Part shown: one piece after another, positions 1 through 8,072 of the stretch
Position numbering within the stretch: the first letter of the stretch is position 1
Layout of the letters: each line of letters begins with the position of its first letter
Assembly: GCF_035944355.1 (NCBI RefSeq)
Contig: NZ_DASZBH010000009.1
Coordinates: forward strand, 62,001-126,000
Length of the DNA stretch: 64,000 nucleotides
Source of the DNA: Frateuria_A sp035944355
Lineage (GTDB): Bacteria; Pseudomonadota; Gammaproteobacteria; Xanthomonadales; Rhodanobacteraceae
Reading direction: 5' to 3'
Translations under genes and position numbers: made by a program
Notes under the pieces: model-generated
The model's input: only the letters and a program-made list of their open reading frames with translations
What the model was told of the DNA's origin: nothing
The model's database searches: none

Positions 1-31
1 GGCCGAGGCCGGCGGCGCGGAGCAGTCGCAT
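1..31 (-). CDS. Partial 5' end of a divergent gene, possible LppC/LpoA-type lipoprotein
   Basis: Read on the minus strand, an ATG at 31 opens a frame MRLLRAAGLG that runs off the window edge. It is preceded by AAGGGA six bases upstream, a good Shine-Dalgarno, and the basic-hydrophobic beginning fits a signal peptide. An in-frame upstream ATG at 58 is a weaker alternative. From knowledge of related genomes, the gene divergent from rsmI is usually the penicillin-binding-protein activator LppC/LpoA. The ten visible residues cannot prove that identity. Confidence 0.35.
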   Translation of the reverse strand, partial: MRLLRAAGLG

Positions 32-115
32 GGAGTGTCCCTTGGTCGTGATCGACATGGTGAGCGATCATAGCCGATCGTGCCGCGCGCCCTTTGCGCG
101 CCATTTGGAGTTTCG

Positions 116-946
116 ATGCCCACTGTCCCGCCCGGCAGCCTGTCGGTAGTGGCCACGCCGATCGGCAACCGCGACGACCTCTCGCCGCGCGCGGTGGCCG
201 CGTTGCGCGCGGCCGACGTGATCGCCGCCGAGGACACCCGCCATAGCCGCCCGCTGTTGCTTCACTACAACATCGATACGCCGCTGGTGGCGTTGCACGA
301 ACACAACGAGCGCGAGGCGGTCGATGCGCTGGTGCGCCGTATGCTCGATGGGCAATCGGTCGCGCTGATCTCCGACGCCGGCACGCCGCTGGTTTCCGAC
401 CCGGGCTTCCGCCTGGTGCGCGCGGCGCGCGTGGCCGGCATCCGCTGCGTGCCGGTGCCCGGCGCCTGCGCGGCGATCGCGGCGCTGTCGGTGGCGGGCT
501 TGCCCAGCGACCGTTTCGTATTCGAGGGCTTCCTGCCGCCGAAGGCGGCCGCGCGGCGTGCGCGCCTGCAGGAGCTCGCCGGCGAGTCGCGCACGCTCAT
601 CTTCTATGAGTCATCGCACCGCGTGGCCGAAAGCCTGGCCGACATGCGCGAGATTTTCGGCGGCGCGCGCGAGGCGGTGCTGGCGCGGGAACTCACCAAG
701 CTGTTCGAGACCGTGATCGGCGAACCGCTCGCCGATCTGGCTGCCCGTGTCGAGGGGGACTCCGACCAGCAGCGCGGCGAGTGCGTGCTCCTGGTCGGTG
801 GCCGCGGTGAGGAAGCCGATGCGCGCCTGGCCGAAGGCCAGCGCGTGTTCGCGCTGCTGCGCGAGGAGCTGCCTCCCGCCAAGGCCGCCAAAATGGCCGC
901 CGCGATCACCGGCGCGCCGCGCAAGAGCCTGTACGAGGCTTCCTAG
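116..946 (+). CDS. rsmI: 16S rRNA (cytidine-1402-2'-O)-methyltransferase RsmI
   Basis: RsmI methylates the 2'-OH of C1402 in the ribosomal P site using S-adenosylmethionine. The 276-residue product has the tetrapyrrole-methylase (SPOUT-unrelated) fold: the N-terminal VVATPIGN loop at about residues 11-18, AAEDTRHS near 37, and the SAM-site SDAGTP near 85-90. The open frame extends upstream to 80, but the ATG at 116 has GGAG just before it (105-110) and yields the usual N-terminus, so I chose it. It is divergent from the gene at the left edge and lies directly upstream of rnpB, a common arrangement in Xanthomonadales. Confidence 0.96.
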   Translation: MPTVPPGSLSVVATPIGNRDDLSPRAVAALRAADVIAAEDTRHSRPLLLHYNIDTPLVALHEHNEREAVDALVRRMLDGQSVALISDAGTPLVSDPGFRLVRAARVAGIRCVPVPGACAAIAALSVAGLPSDRFVFEGFLPPKAAARRARLQELAGESRTLIFYESSHRVAESLADMREIFGGAREAVLARELTKLFETVIGEPLADLAARVEGDSDQQRGECVLLVGGRGEEADARLAEGQRVFALLREELPPAKAAKMAAAITGAPRKSLYEAS

Positions 947-1018
947 AGTGGCGGCGTCCGGCCGGTCGCCTGGCTTCACGCGCTCGTTCGCCAGTCCCCA
1001 TTCCTGACCCGGGGGCAC

Positions 1019-1024
1019 TACAAT
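1019..1024 (+). promoter_or_regulatory. -10 element of the rnpB promoter
   Basis: TACAAT lies seven bases before the predicted first base of RNase P RNA at 1032, exactly where a -10 hexamer should be. No good -35 hexamer is visible at 16-18 bases upstream, so the assignment rests on spacing to the RNA 5' end. Confidence 0.55.
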
Positions 1025-1031
1025 TGCCCGT

Positions 1032-1394
<363 letters not shown>

Positions 1395-1430
1395 CTTGTG
1401 CGGCGGTGCGCCCCTGGCGTGCCGCCGGGA

Positions 1431-1477
1431 AAGGCCAGGGTGGCGCGGAACACGGCGCTGCCCTGGCCTTTTGCGTT
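1431..1477 (+). terminator. Rho-independent terminator of rnpB
   Basis: AAGGCCAGGG (1431-1440) pairs perfectly with CCCTGGCCTT (1461-1470) across a 20-base loop and is followed by TTGCGTTT. It lies 37 bases after the mature RNA end and separates rnpB from the mra promoter. Confidence 0.8.
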
Positions 1478-1665
1478 TCGTGCCGCCGGGGACGGGCGTG
1501 CACTGAACATGTTCAGCCCTCTCCACCGGCGGCAGCGCCCTGATGTGGCTCGCAAGGCATTTTGAAAAATCCCTAGCTTTCAAGCACCTTGCCGACCTTC
1601 CTCTTAAATGGCTGGAAATACGTCCACACTGCTGCCTTTCTCCTTGATTCGCAAGCAAAAATCCC
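1478..1665. other. Non-coding, locally AT-rich spacer upstream of the mra promoter
   Basis: No credible gene is seen between the rnpB terminator and mraZ. The first part is GC-rich and contains a perfect 14-bp palindrome, CTGAACATGTTCAG, at 1503-1516. From about 1556 the composition becomes unusually AT-rich for this genome, as expected immediately upstream of a strong promoter; this part could act as an UP element or upstream regulator region. Confidence 0.5.
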
Positions 1666-1694
1666 TTGACGTCTCAAGAGGCGAGACGTATGGT
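1666..1694 (+). promoter_or_regulatory. Sigma-70 promoter of the mra/dcw operon
   Basis: TTGACG at 1666-1671 and TATGGT at 1689-1694 are separated by exactly 17 bases. Transcription should start near 1701, leaving a leader of about 35 bases before mraZ. A perfect inverted repeat, ACGTCTC (1669-1675) and GAGACGT (1683-1689), fills the spacer, and the MraZ boxes begin at the last base of the -10 hexamer. Confidence 0.8.
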
Positions 1695-1728
1695 GGGACC
1701 CTGTGTGAAATTGTGGGAACGAGTGGGG
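1694..1728 (+). promoter_or_regulatory. MraZ operator: four boxes at 10-bp intervals
   Basis: TGGGA at 1694, TGTGA at 1704 (degenerate), TGGGA at 1714 and TGGGG at 1724 are spaced exactly 10 bases apart, one per helical turn. MraZ in E. coli and Mycoplasma is known to bind TGGGN repeats separated by five bases. The array covers the end of the -10 element and the predicted start site, the geometry expected for autorepression of the operon. Confidence 0.8.
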
Positions 1729-1735
1729 TCTACGG

Positions 1736-2182
1736 GTGTTCCAGGGCGAAACCGCCATTACCGTCGATGACAAGGGCCGACTGGCCATCCCGACCGCGTA
1801 TCGGGAGCTGGTCGCGGGCGCCTGCGCCAATCGGCTGGTGATCACCTACAGCCCCTTCGAAACGGGCTGCCTGTGGCTGTTCCCCTACGCCGAGTGGGAA
1901 AAGGTGCGCGACCAGGTCAACGCGCTGCCGATGGTCAAAGCGCCGCACCGCAACCTGCAGATGAAACTGGTGGGCGCGGCGACCGTGGTCGAGCCGGACG
2001 GCGCCTCGCGCGTCCTGCTGCCGGCCAGCCAGCGCGCTGCCGCCGGCATCGAGAAGAAGGCGGTGCTGCTGGGCATGGGCAACAAGTTCGAGCTGTGGAG
2101 CGAGCAGGCGCATCTGGCCAAGATCCGCCAGACCCTCGGCGAAGACGACATCACTGACGACATGGCGGACCTGCGCCTGTAA
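1736..2182 (+). CDS. mraZ: Transcriptional regulator MraZ
   Basis: MraZ is the DNA-binding regulator that represses its own operon through TGGGN repeats. The 148-residue product contains two SpoVT/AbrB-like halves, each with a DxxGRxxLP-like core: DDKGRLAIPTAYR at about residues 11-23 and PDGASRVLLPASQR near 84-97. The start is GTG at 1736 giving MFQGETAITVDDKGRL, which matches the family. It is the first gene of the dcw operon and is followed 44 bases later by rsmH; its own operator array sits just upstream at 1694-1728. Confidence 0.97.
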   Translation: MFQGETAITVDDKGRLAIPTAYRELVAGACANRLVITYSPFETGCLWLFPYAEWEKVRDQVNALPMVKAPHRNLQMKLVGAATVVEPDGASRVLLPASQRAAAGIEKKAVLLGMGNKFELWSEQAHLAKIRQTLGEDDITDDMADLRL

Positions 2183-2226
2183 GGCGCGGGTGTTCGGGCG
2201 GGATTTTGACGAGCGGGAGGTGCGGC

Positions 2227-3147
2227 GTGGCCGAGTTGCGGCACATCCCGGTGATGCTGGACGAAGCGGTGGAGGGCCTTGCCGTGCAGGCAGGCGGGCG
2301 GTATCTGGATGGCACCTTCGGGCGCGGCGGTCACGCACGCGCGGTGCTGTCGCGCCTGGGTCCCGCCGGCCGGCTGCTGCTGATGGACCGCGATCCGGTT
2401 GCCGTCGCCGCCGCGCGCGAGGCCTTCGCGGACGAACCCCGCGTGGCGATCCGCCACGGCAATTTCGCCGAGCTGGCCGAATGGGACGAAACCGCCGCCG
2501 GCCTGGACGGCGTGCTGCTCGACCTCGGCGTCTCCTCGCCGCAGCTGGACGAGGCCGCGCGCGGCTTCAGCTTCATGGCCGATGCGCCGCTGGACATGCG
2601 CATGGACACCACCCAGGGCGAGAGCGCGGCCGACTTCCTCGCCCATGCCGACGAGCGCGAGATCGCCGACGTGCTGTGGACCTTCGGCGAGGAGCGCTTC
2701 AGCCGCAAGATCGCCCGCGCCATCGTGGCGAACCGCGCCGAAGCGCCGATCGCGCGCACCGGCGAGCTGGCCGCGCTGGTCGAGCGCACGATCGGCCGTC
2801 GCGAGCCGGGCAAGCATCCGGCCACGCGCACCTTCCAGGCCTTGCGCATCCGCGTGAACGGCGAGCTCGAGTCCGTGCAGCGTGGGCTCGCCGCCGCGCT
2901 GGAGCGTCTGAAGACCGGCGGCCGCCTGTCGGTGATCAGCTTCCATTCGCTGGAAGACCGCATCGTCAAGCAGTTCATCCGCGACCATGCCGGCCGCGTG
3001 CAGGGCAGCCGGCGCGGTCCGCCGGTGGTCGCGGCACCCGCGCGGCTGGCTGCGGTCGGCAAGGCGCGGTTTCCGTCCGAACGGGAACTCGCGGCCAATC
3101 CGCGCGCCCGCTCGGCGGTGCTGCGCGTGGCGGAGAAGCTGGCATGA
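2227..3147 (+). CDS. rsmH: 16S rRNA (cytosine-1402-N4)-methyltransferase RsmH (MraW)
   Basis: RsmH adds the N4-methyl group to C1402 of 16S rRNA, the same nucleotide 2'-O-methylated by RsmI encoded 1.3 kb upstream. The SAM-binding glycine loop DGTFGRGGHA lies near residues 29-38, and VISFHSLEDRIVKQF, the family signature, near 239-253. I chose the GTG at 2227 because GGGAGG precedes it at good spacing and the resulting N-terminus (HIPVMLDEAV) is typical; a TTG at 2206 is in frame but less likely. The stop overlaps the ftsL start by 4 bases (ATGA). Confidence 0.96.
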   Translation: MAELRHIPVMLDEAVEGLAVQAGGRYLDGTFGRGGHARAVLSRLGPAGRLLLMDRDPVAVAAAREAFADEPRVAIRHGNFAELAEWDETAAGLDGVLLDLGVSSPQLDEAARGFSFMADAPLDMRMDTTQGESAADFLAHADEREIADVLWTFGEERFSRKIARAIVANRAEAPIARTGELAALVERTIGRREPGKHPATRTFQALRIRVNGELESVQRGLAAALERLKTGGRLSVISFHSLEDRIVKQFIRDHAGRVQGSRRGPPVVAAPARLAAVGKARFPSERELAANPRARSAVLRVAEKLA

Positions 3148-3416
3148 AGGCGCTGGCCGGCTCCCTGCTGACGCTCCTGCTGCTGGCCGTGCTGGTCAGC
3201 GCGATCGGCGTGGTGTGGACGCGCCACGAGAGCCGCGTGCTGTTCGTCGAACTGACCCGCCTGCAGAACCAGCGCGACGAACTCAACATCGAATACGGCC
3301 GGCTGGAGCTGGAGCAGGCGACCTGGGCCGAGCCGCGCCGCATCGACGAGGAAGCGCGCGCCAAGCTCGGCATGGTCACGCCGCGTCCGCAGGACGTGCA
3401 GCTGGTGCGCCGATGA
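3144..3416 (+). CDS. ftsL: Cell division protein FtsL
   Basis: FtsL is the small bitopic divisome protein that forms a complex with FtsB and FtsQ and activates FtsWI. The 90-residue product has a short cytoplasmic end, one membrane segment at about residues 4-25 and a periplasmic heptad-rich coiled coil (about 30-62, RLQNQRDELNIEYGRLELEQ), followed by a conserved end containing AKLGMVTPRPQD. Both ends overlap neighbours as ATGA: with rsmH at 3144-3147 and with ftsI at 3413-3416. Sequence conservation is low in this family, so position and topology carry the call. Confidence 0.93.
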   Translation: MKALAGSLLTLLLLAVLVSAIGVVWTRHESRVLFVELTRLQNQRDELNIEYGRLELEQATWAEPRRIDEEARAKLGMVTPRPQDVQLVRR

Positions 3417-5224
3417 GCTGGCGCCGACCGACCGCGCCGCCGTCTTCCGGTCGCCGCCGCGGTGCCGGCCCGAGCGCGCGCAAGCGCATGACCCTGGTGG
3501 TGGGCGTGCTGGTATTGGCCTCGCTGGGGCTGGTCGCGCGCGCGTTCGACCTGCAGGTGGTGCGCAAGCAGTTCTACCAGGACCAGGGCGATGCGCGCTT
3601 CCTGCGCGAAGTGCCGATCGCGGTTTCGCGCGGCACCATCTTCGACCGCAACGGCGAGCCGCTGGCGGTGTCCACGCCGGTGGTCTCGATCTGGGCCAAT
3701 CCGGCGCAGGTGCTGGAGAACGACGAGCGCATCCCGGCGCTCGCCGCCGCGCTGGGCGTGGACGCGGGCGAGCTCAAGGAGCGCCTGGCCCAGCGCGCCG
3801 ACCGCGAGTTCGTCTACCTGCGCCGGCAGATGCCGCCGGAGGCGGCGCAGGCCGTGCTGGACCTGGGCATTCCCGGCGTCAACGGCCAGCGCGAATACCG
3901 CCGCTACTACCCGTCGGGCGAGGTGACCGCGCACGTGCTCGGTTTCACGAATATCGATGATCATGGCCAGGAGGGCCTGGAGCTCGCCTTCGACGACTGG
4001 CTGGCCGGCAAGCCGGGCGCCAAGCGAGTGATCCGCGACCGCATGGGCCACGTGGTCGAGGACGTCGAGCAGGTGCGCGAGCCCAAGCCGGGCAAGAGCC
4101 TCACGCTCAGCATCGACCGCCGCATCCAGTTCCTCGCCTACAACGAGCTGAAGAACGCGCTGACCGAGTTCAATGCGGCGTCCGGTTCGATGGTCATCCT
4201 CGATGTCGGCACCGGTGAAGTGCTGGCGATGGTCAACCTGCCGACCTACAACCCCAACGCAGTGAACGGCAGCAAGGCTTCCGACCGGCGCAACCGCGCC
4301 GTCACCGACCTGCTCGAACCGGGTTCGACGATCAAGCCAATCCTGATGAGCGCAGCGCTGTCCAGCGGCAAGTTCACGCCGACCAGCCCGCTGATCGATA
4401 CCACCGGAGGGCATTGGTACTTCCAGGGGCACGACATCCACGACACGCACAACTATGGCCTGCTGACGCCCACCGGCGTCATCACCAAGTCAAGCAACGT
4501 CGGTGCGGCGCACATCGCGATGGAACTGGATACGTCGCTGATGTACGGCACCTACCGCGCCTTCGGCTTCGGCAACAGCACCAACAGCGGTTTCCCCGGC
4601 GAATCCTCCGGCCTGCTGCGCATCGGCCGCGACTGGCGTCCGCTGGAAAAGGCCATCATGGGCTACGGCTACGGCCTCAACGTGACGCCGCTCCAGCTGG
4701 CCAACGCCTATGCCACGCTGGCCGACCATGGCGTGATGCATTCGCCCAGCTTCATCAAGGGAGCGGACAACGAGCCCAAGGCGATCGTCTCCGGCCAGGT
4801 CGCCGATGAGGTCATCCAGATGATGGAGACGGTGACCGCCCCGGGCGGCACCGCGACCACGGCGCGCATCGCCAACTACATCGTCGCGGGCAAGACCGGC
4901 ACGGCGCACAAGGCTGCGGCCGGCGGCTACTCGCGCAACAACTACACCGCGGCATTCGCCGGCGTGGTGCCCGCCAGCCATCCGCGGCTGGTCGGCGTGG
5001 TGGTCATCGACGATCCGCAGAAGCGCAGCTACTACGGCGGCATGGTTTCCGCGCCGGTGTTCGCGCGGGTGATGGAAGGAGCGCTGCGCCTGCTCGACGT
5101 GCCGCCGGACAACATCGGCCGCTGGTATGCCGGCGGACCGCTGATGAGCCCGACCGGCCTGGCCGGCAGCAAGCCGCCCACCGACCGGCCGGCCGACGAC
5201 GGCTCGGTGGAGGAGCAGCCATGA
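3413..5224 (+). CDS. ftsI: Septal peptidoglycan transpeptidase FtsI (PBP3)
   Basis: FtsI cross-links septal peptidoglycan in the periplasm. The 603-residue protein has a basic cytoplasmic tail, one membrane anchor at about residues 27-46, a PBP dimerisation domain, and a transpeptidase domain. Catalytic motifs are present: STIK with Ser305, SSN near 361 and KTGT near 493. The start is the ATG at 3413 overlapping the ftsL stop, and the stop overlaps murE. The final 40 residues are proline-rich and poorly conserved. Confidence 0.97.
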   Translation: MSWRRPTAPPSSGRRRGAGPSARKRMTLVVGVLVLASLGLVARAFDLQVVRKQFYQDQGDARFLREVPIAVSRGTIFDRNGEPLAVSTPVVSIWANPAQVLENDERIPALAAALGVDAGELKERLAQRADREFVYLRRQMPPEAAQAVLDLGIPGVNGQREYRRYYPSGEVTAHVLGFTNIDDHGQEGLELAFDDWLAGKPGAKRVIRDRMGHVVEDVEQVREPKPGKSLTLSIDRRIQFLAYNELKNALTEFNAASGSMVILDVGTGEVLAMVNLPTYNPNAVNGSKASDRRNRAVTDLLEPGSTIKPILMSAALSSGKFTPTSPLIDTTGGHWYFQGHDIHDTHNYGLLTPTGVITKSSNVGAAHIAMELDTSLMYGTYRAFGFGNSTNSGFPGESSGLLRIGRDWRPLEKAIMGYGYGLNVTPLQLANAYATLADHGVMHSPSFIKGADNEPKAIVSGQVADEVIQMMETVTAPGGTATTARIANYIVAGKTGTAHKAAAGGYSRNNYTAAFAGVVPASHPRLVGVVVIDDPQKRSYYGGMVSAPVFARVMEGALRLLDVPPDNIGRWYAGGPLMSPTGLAGSKPPTDRPADDGSVEEQP

Positions 5225-6705
5225 GCGCCGCCTCGCTGGCCTCCTTGCTGGAAGGTTTCGCCGACGCCGGTGCGCTCGGCGATCTTCGTATTGGCGGCCT
5301 CACGCTCGACTCGCGCCAGGCGCGGCCGGGCGACGCCTTCGTGGCGTTGCGCGGCGCCCGCGCGCACGGCATCGCCTTCGCCGCCGATGCGGTGGCGCGT
5401 GGCGCCACGCTGGTGCTGGCGGAAACCCCCGTGGTGGCCGGCTTCACGCCCGGCGTGCCGGTGCTGTGGATCGACCGGCTGCACGCGCGCCTGGGCGAGA
5501 TCGCCGCCCGCTTCTATGGTCATCCGTCGCGCGCCCTGCGCCTCATCGGCGTCACCGGCACCAACGGCAAGACCTCCACCGTGCAGCTGATCACCCAGGC
5601 GTTGGCGCGGCTGGGCCATCGCGCGGCGAGCATCGGTACGCTGGGCGCCGGTTTCCACGGGCAGTTGGACGAGGGCGAGCGCACCACGCCGGATGCGATC
5701 AGCGTGCAGCGCCTGCTGGCGCGGTTCCGCGACCAGGGCGCGACGCACGTGGCGATGGAAGTGTCCTCGCATGCGCTGGAGCAGGGCCGCGTGGGCGCCG
5801 TCGATTTCGAGGTCGCCGTCTTTACCAACCTCACCCGCGACCACCTCGATTACCACGGCACGATGGAGGCCTATGGCGCGGCCAAGGCCAAGCTGTTTGC
5901 CTGGCCCAGCCTGAAGGCTGCGGTGGTCAACGTGGACGACCCCTTCGGCCGCGAGCTGGCCACGCGCCTGCCGGCCGGCGTGCGGCTCTTGCGCACCAGC
6001 GCTGCGGATGCCACCGGCGCGGAGGTCGCCGCGCAGGCCATCGCCACGTCGGCCGAGGGGCTGGCGTTCGCGGTGCGCACGCCCTGGGGGGCGCAGGCGG
6101 TCCACAGCCCGCTGCTCGGCCGCTTCAACGTGGAAAACCTGCTGGCCGTGATCGCCTGCCTGGGTGCACTGGGCGAGCCGTTCGACCCGCTCGTCGAGGC
6201 GGTGCAGTCGCTCGTGCCGGTCAACGGGCGCATGAACCGGATCGGTGGCGACGGCAGGCAGCCGCTGGTGGTGGTCGATTACGCGCATACCCCCGACGCG
6301 CTGGAACAGGCGCTCACCGCGCTGCGCGCGCATTGCGCCGGACGGCTGGTCTGCGTGTTCGGCTGCGGCGGCGAGCGCGACGCCGGCAAGCGCCCGCAGA
6401 TGGGCGCGATCGCCCAGCGGCTGGCGGACGTACCGATCGTCACCGACGACAACCCGCGCGGCGAAGACGGCGACGCCATCGTGGCGCAGATCCTCGCCGG
6501 CATGCGCCCGCCGGTGGCGGTCCAGCGGGATCGCGCGGCCGCCATCGCCCAGGCCATTGCGCAGGCCGGCGCGGACGACGTCGTGCTGATCGCCGGCAAG
6601 GGCCACGAGACCTACCAGGAAGGCGCCGCCGGCAAGCGCGCCTTCGACGACCTGGCGGTCGCGCGCGCCGCCCTCGCCGGTCCGGTGAAGGAGCCCTACG
6701 CATGA
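5221..6705 (+). CDS. murE: UDP-MurNAc-L-Ala-D-Glu:meso-DAP ligase MurE
   Basis: MurE adds the third stem-peptide residue in the cytoplasm using ATP. The 494-residue product has the Mur ligase three-domain layout with the P-loop GVTGTNGKTST near residues 110-120, the central SHAL motif near 180, and the DNPRGED motif near 411-417. In characterised MurE enzymes the DNPR sequence specifies meso-diaminopimelate rather than lysine, so this organism should have DAP-type peptidoglycan. Start and stop overlap ftsI and murF, each by 4 bases. Confidence 0.97.
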   Translation: MSAASLASLLEGFADAGALGDLRIGGLTLDSRQARPGDAFVALRGARAHGIAFAADAVARGATLVLAETPVVAGFTPGVPVLWIDRLHARLGEIAARFYGHPSRALRLIGVTGTNGKTSTVQLITQALARLGHRAASIGTLGAGFHGQLDEGERTTPDAISVQRLLARFRDQGATHVAMEVSSHALEQGRVGAVDFEVAVFTNLTRDHLDYHGTMEAYGAAKAKLFAWPSLKAAVVNVDDPFGRELATRLPAGVRLLRTSAADATGAEVAAQAIATSAEGLAFAVRTPWGAQAVHSPLLGRFNVENLLAVIACLGALGEPFDPLVEAVQSLVPVNGRMNRIGGDGRQPLVVVDYAHTPDALEQALTALRAHCAGRLVCVFGCGGERDAGKRPQMGAIAQRLADVPIVTDDNPRGEDGDAIVAQILAGMRPPVAVQRDRAAAIAQAIAQAGADDVVLIAGKGHETYQEGAAGKRAFDDLAVARAALAGPVKEPYA

Positions 6706-8072
6706 TGCGCCTATCCGAGATCGCGCTGTGGACCGGCGGCCGCCTGCTCGGCGCCGACCTGGACGTCGCCGGGGTGGCGATCGATACGCGCAAGCTCCAG
6801 TCCGGCGAGCTGTTCGTCGCGATCAAGGGCGAGCACGTGGACGGGCACGACTTCGTGCGTGACGCGGCGTCGCGCGGCGCCGCCGCGGCGCTGGTCACGC
6901 GCCGGGTGGACGTGGACATCCCGCAGGTGCTGGTCAACGACACCCAGCTTGCGCTTGGCGACCTGGCCAGCGCGGTGCGTGCGCAGCGCGACGTGCGCGT
7001 GGTCGGCATCACCGGTTCCAACGGCAAGACCACGGTCAAGACGTTGACCGCCTCGATCCTCTCGCGCCATGGCCGTACCCATGTCAACGCGGGCAACTAC
7101 AACAACGAGCTGGGCCTGCCGCTGACCCTGCTGGCGATGCCGGCCGACGCCGAATACGCCGTGCTGGAGATGGGCGCGGGCAAGCCCGGCGACATCGCCT
7201 ACCTCGCTGCCATCGCACGGCCCGACATCGGCCTGGTCAACACCATCGCGCCGGCGCATCTTGAGCGGATGGGCAGCCTGGAGGGCGTGGCCGAGACCAA
7301 GGGCGCGCTGTACCAGGCGCTGCCGGCCGACGGCGTGGCGATCATCAACGCCGACGACGCATTCGCCAGCTTCTTCGAAGGCTTGGCCGGCTCGCGCCGC
7401 ACGCTGCATTTCGGGCTGGGCGCGCCGGTGGACGTAGGCGCGACCATCCTGGAGCAGCGTGTGGACGGTTCGCGCTTCGTGCTGCGCACGGGTGAGGGCG
7501 AGGCCGAGGTGAACCTGCCGCTGGCCGGACGCCACAACGTCGCCAACGCGTTGGCGGCCAGCGCGATTGCACTGGCGCTCGACGTGCCGCTTGCGACCAT
7601 CGCGGCAGGCCTGATGCACGTGCCCGGCGTCGCCGGACGGCTGCGCCTGGAAGCGATGCGGGGCGGCTGGACGCTGGTCGACGACAGCTACAACGCCAAC
7701 CCCGGCTCGGTCGGCGCGGCGATCGACACGCTGGCGCTGGCCACCGGCGAACGCTGGCTGGTACTGGGCGACATGGCCGAACTCGGGCCCGAGGCGCGCG
7801 AGCTGCATGCAGGCATCGGCGCGCGGGCCAAGGCGGCGGGCATCGAGCGGCTGTTCGCCGTGGGCACGCTGAGCCTGGCGGCGGTGCAGGCCTTCGGTGC
7901 GGGCGCCGAGCACTACGCGGACAAGGCCGCGCTCGCCGCTGCGCTGGCCGGGCACCTGCACGAGGGCGTGACCTGCCTGGTCAAGGGCTCGCGCTCGGCC
8001 GGCATGGAGCAGGTGGTCGCCGCCCTGAAACAAACCACGAACGCCTCCGGAGGCTCCACTGATGCTGCTTGA
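6702..8072 (+). CDS. murF: UDP-MurNAc-tripeptide:D-Ala-D-Ala ligase MurF
   Basis: MurF attaches the D-Ala-D-Ala dipeptide made by Ddl, completing the UDP-MurNAc-pentapeptide. The 456-residue protein shows the P-loop GITGSNGKTTVK near residues 103-114, the NYNNELGLPL motif near 132-141, and the C-terminal-domain DDSYNANPGS near 327-336. Two adjacent ATGs open it (6702 and 6705); the first overlaps the murE stop as ATGA and GGAG lies about ten bases upstream. The 3' end overlaps mraY by 11 bases, so translation is probably coupled. Confidence 0.97.
   Translation: MMRLSEIALWTGGRLLGADLDVAGVAIDTRKLQSGELFVAIKGEHVDGHDFVRDAASRGAAAALVTRRVDVDIPQVLVNDTQLALGDLASAVRAQRDVRVVGITGSNGKTTVKTLTASILSRHGRTHVNAGNYNNELGLPLTLLAMPADAEYAVLEMGAGKPGDIAYLAAIARPDIGLVNTIAPAHLERMGSLEGVAETKGALYQALPADGVAIINADDAFASFFEGLAGSRRTLHFGLGAPVDVGATILEQRVDGSRFVLRTGEGEAEVNLPLAGRHNVANALAASAIALALDVPLATIAAGLMHVPGVAGRLRLEAMRGGWTLVDDSYNANPGSVGAAIDTLALATGERWLVLGDMAELGPEARELHAGIGARAKAAGIERLFAVGTLSLAAVQAFGAGAEHYADKAALAAALAGHLHEGVTCLVKGSRSAGMEQVVAALKQTTNASGGSTDAA

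Noticed and set aside
1503..1516. The palindrome as a LexA (SOS) box
   Set aside because: The GAAC and GTTC half-sites are two bases apart, whereas the Bacillus-type box needs four, and it does not resemble the CTG-N10-CAG or Xanthomonas-type LexA sites.
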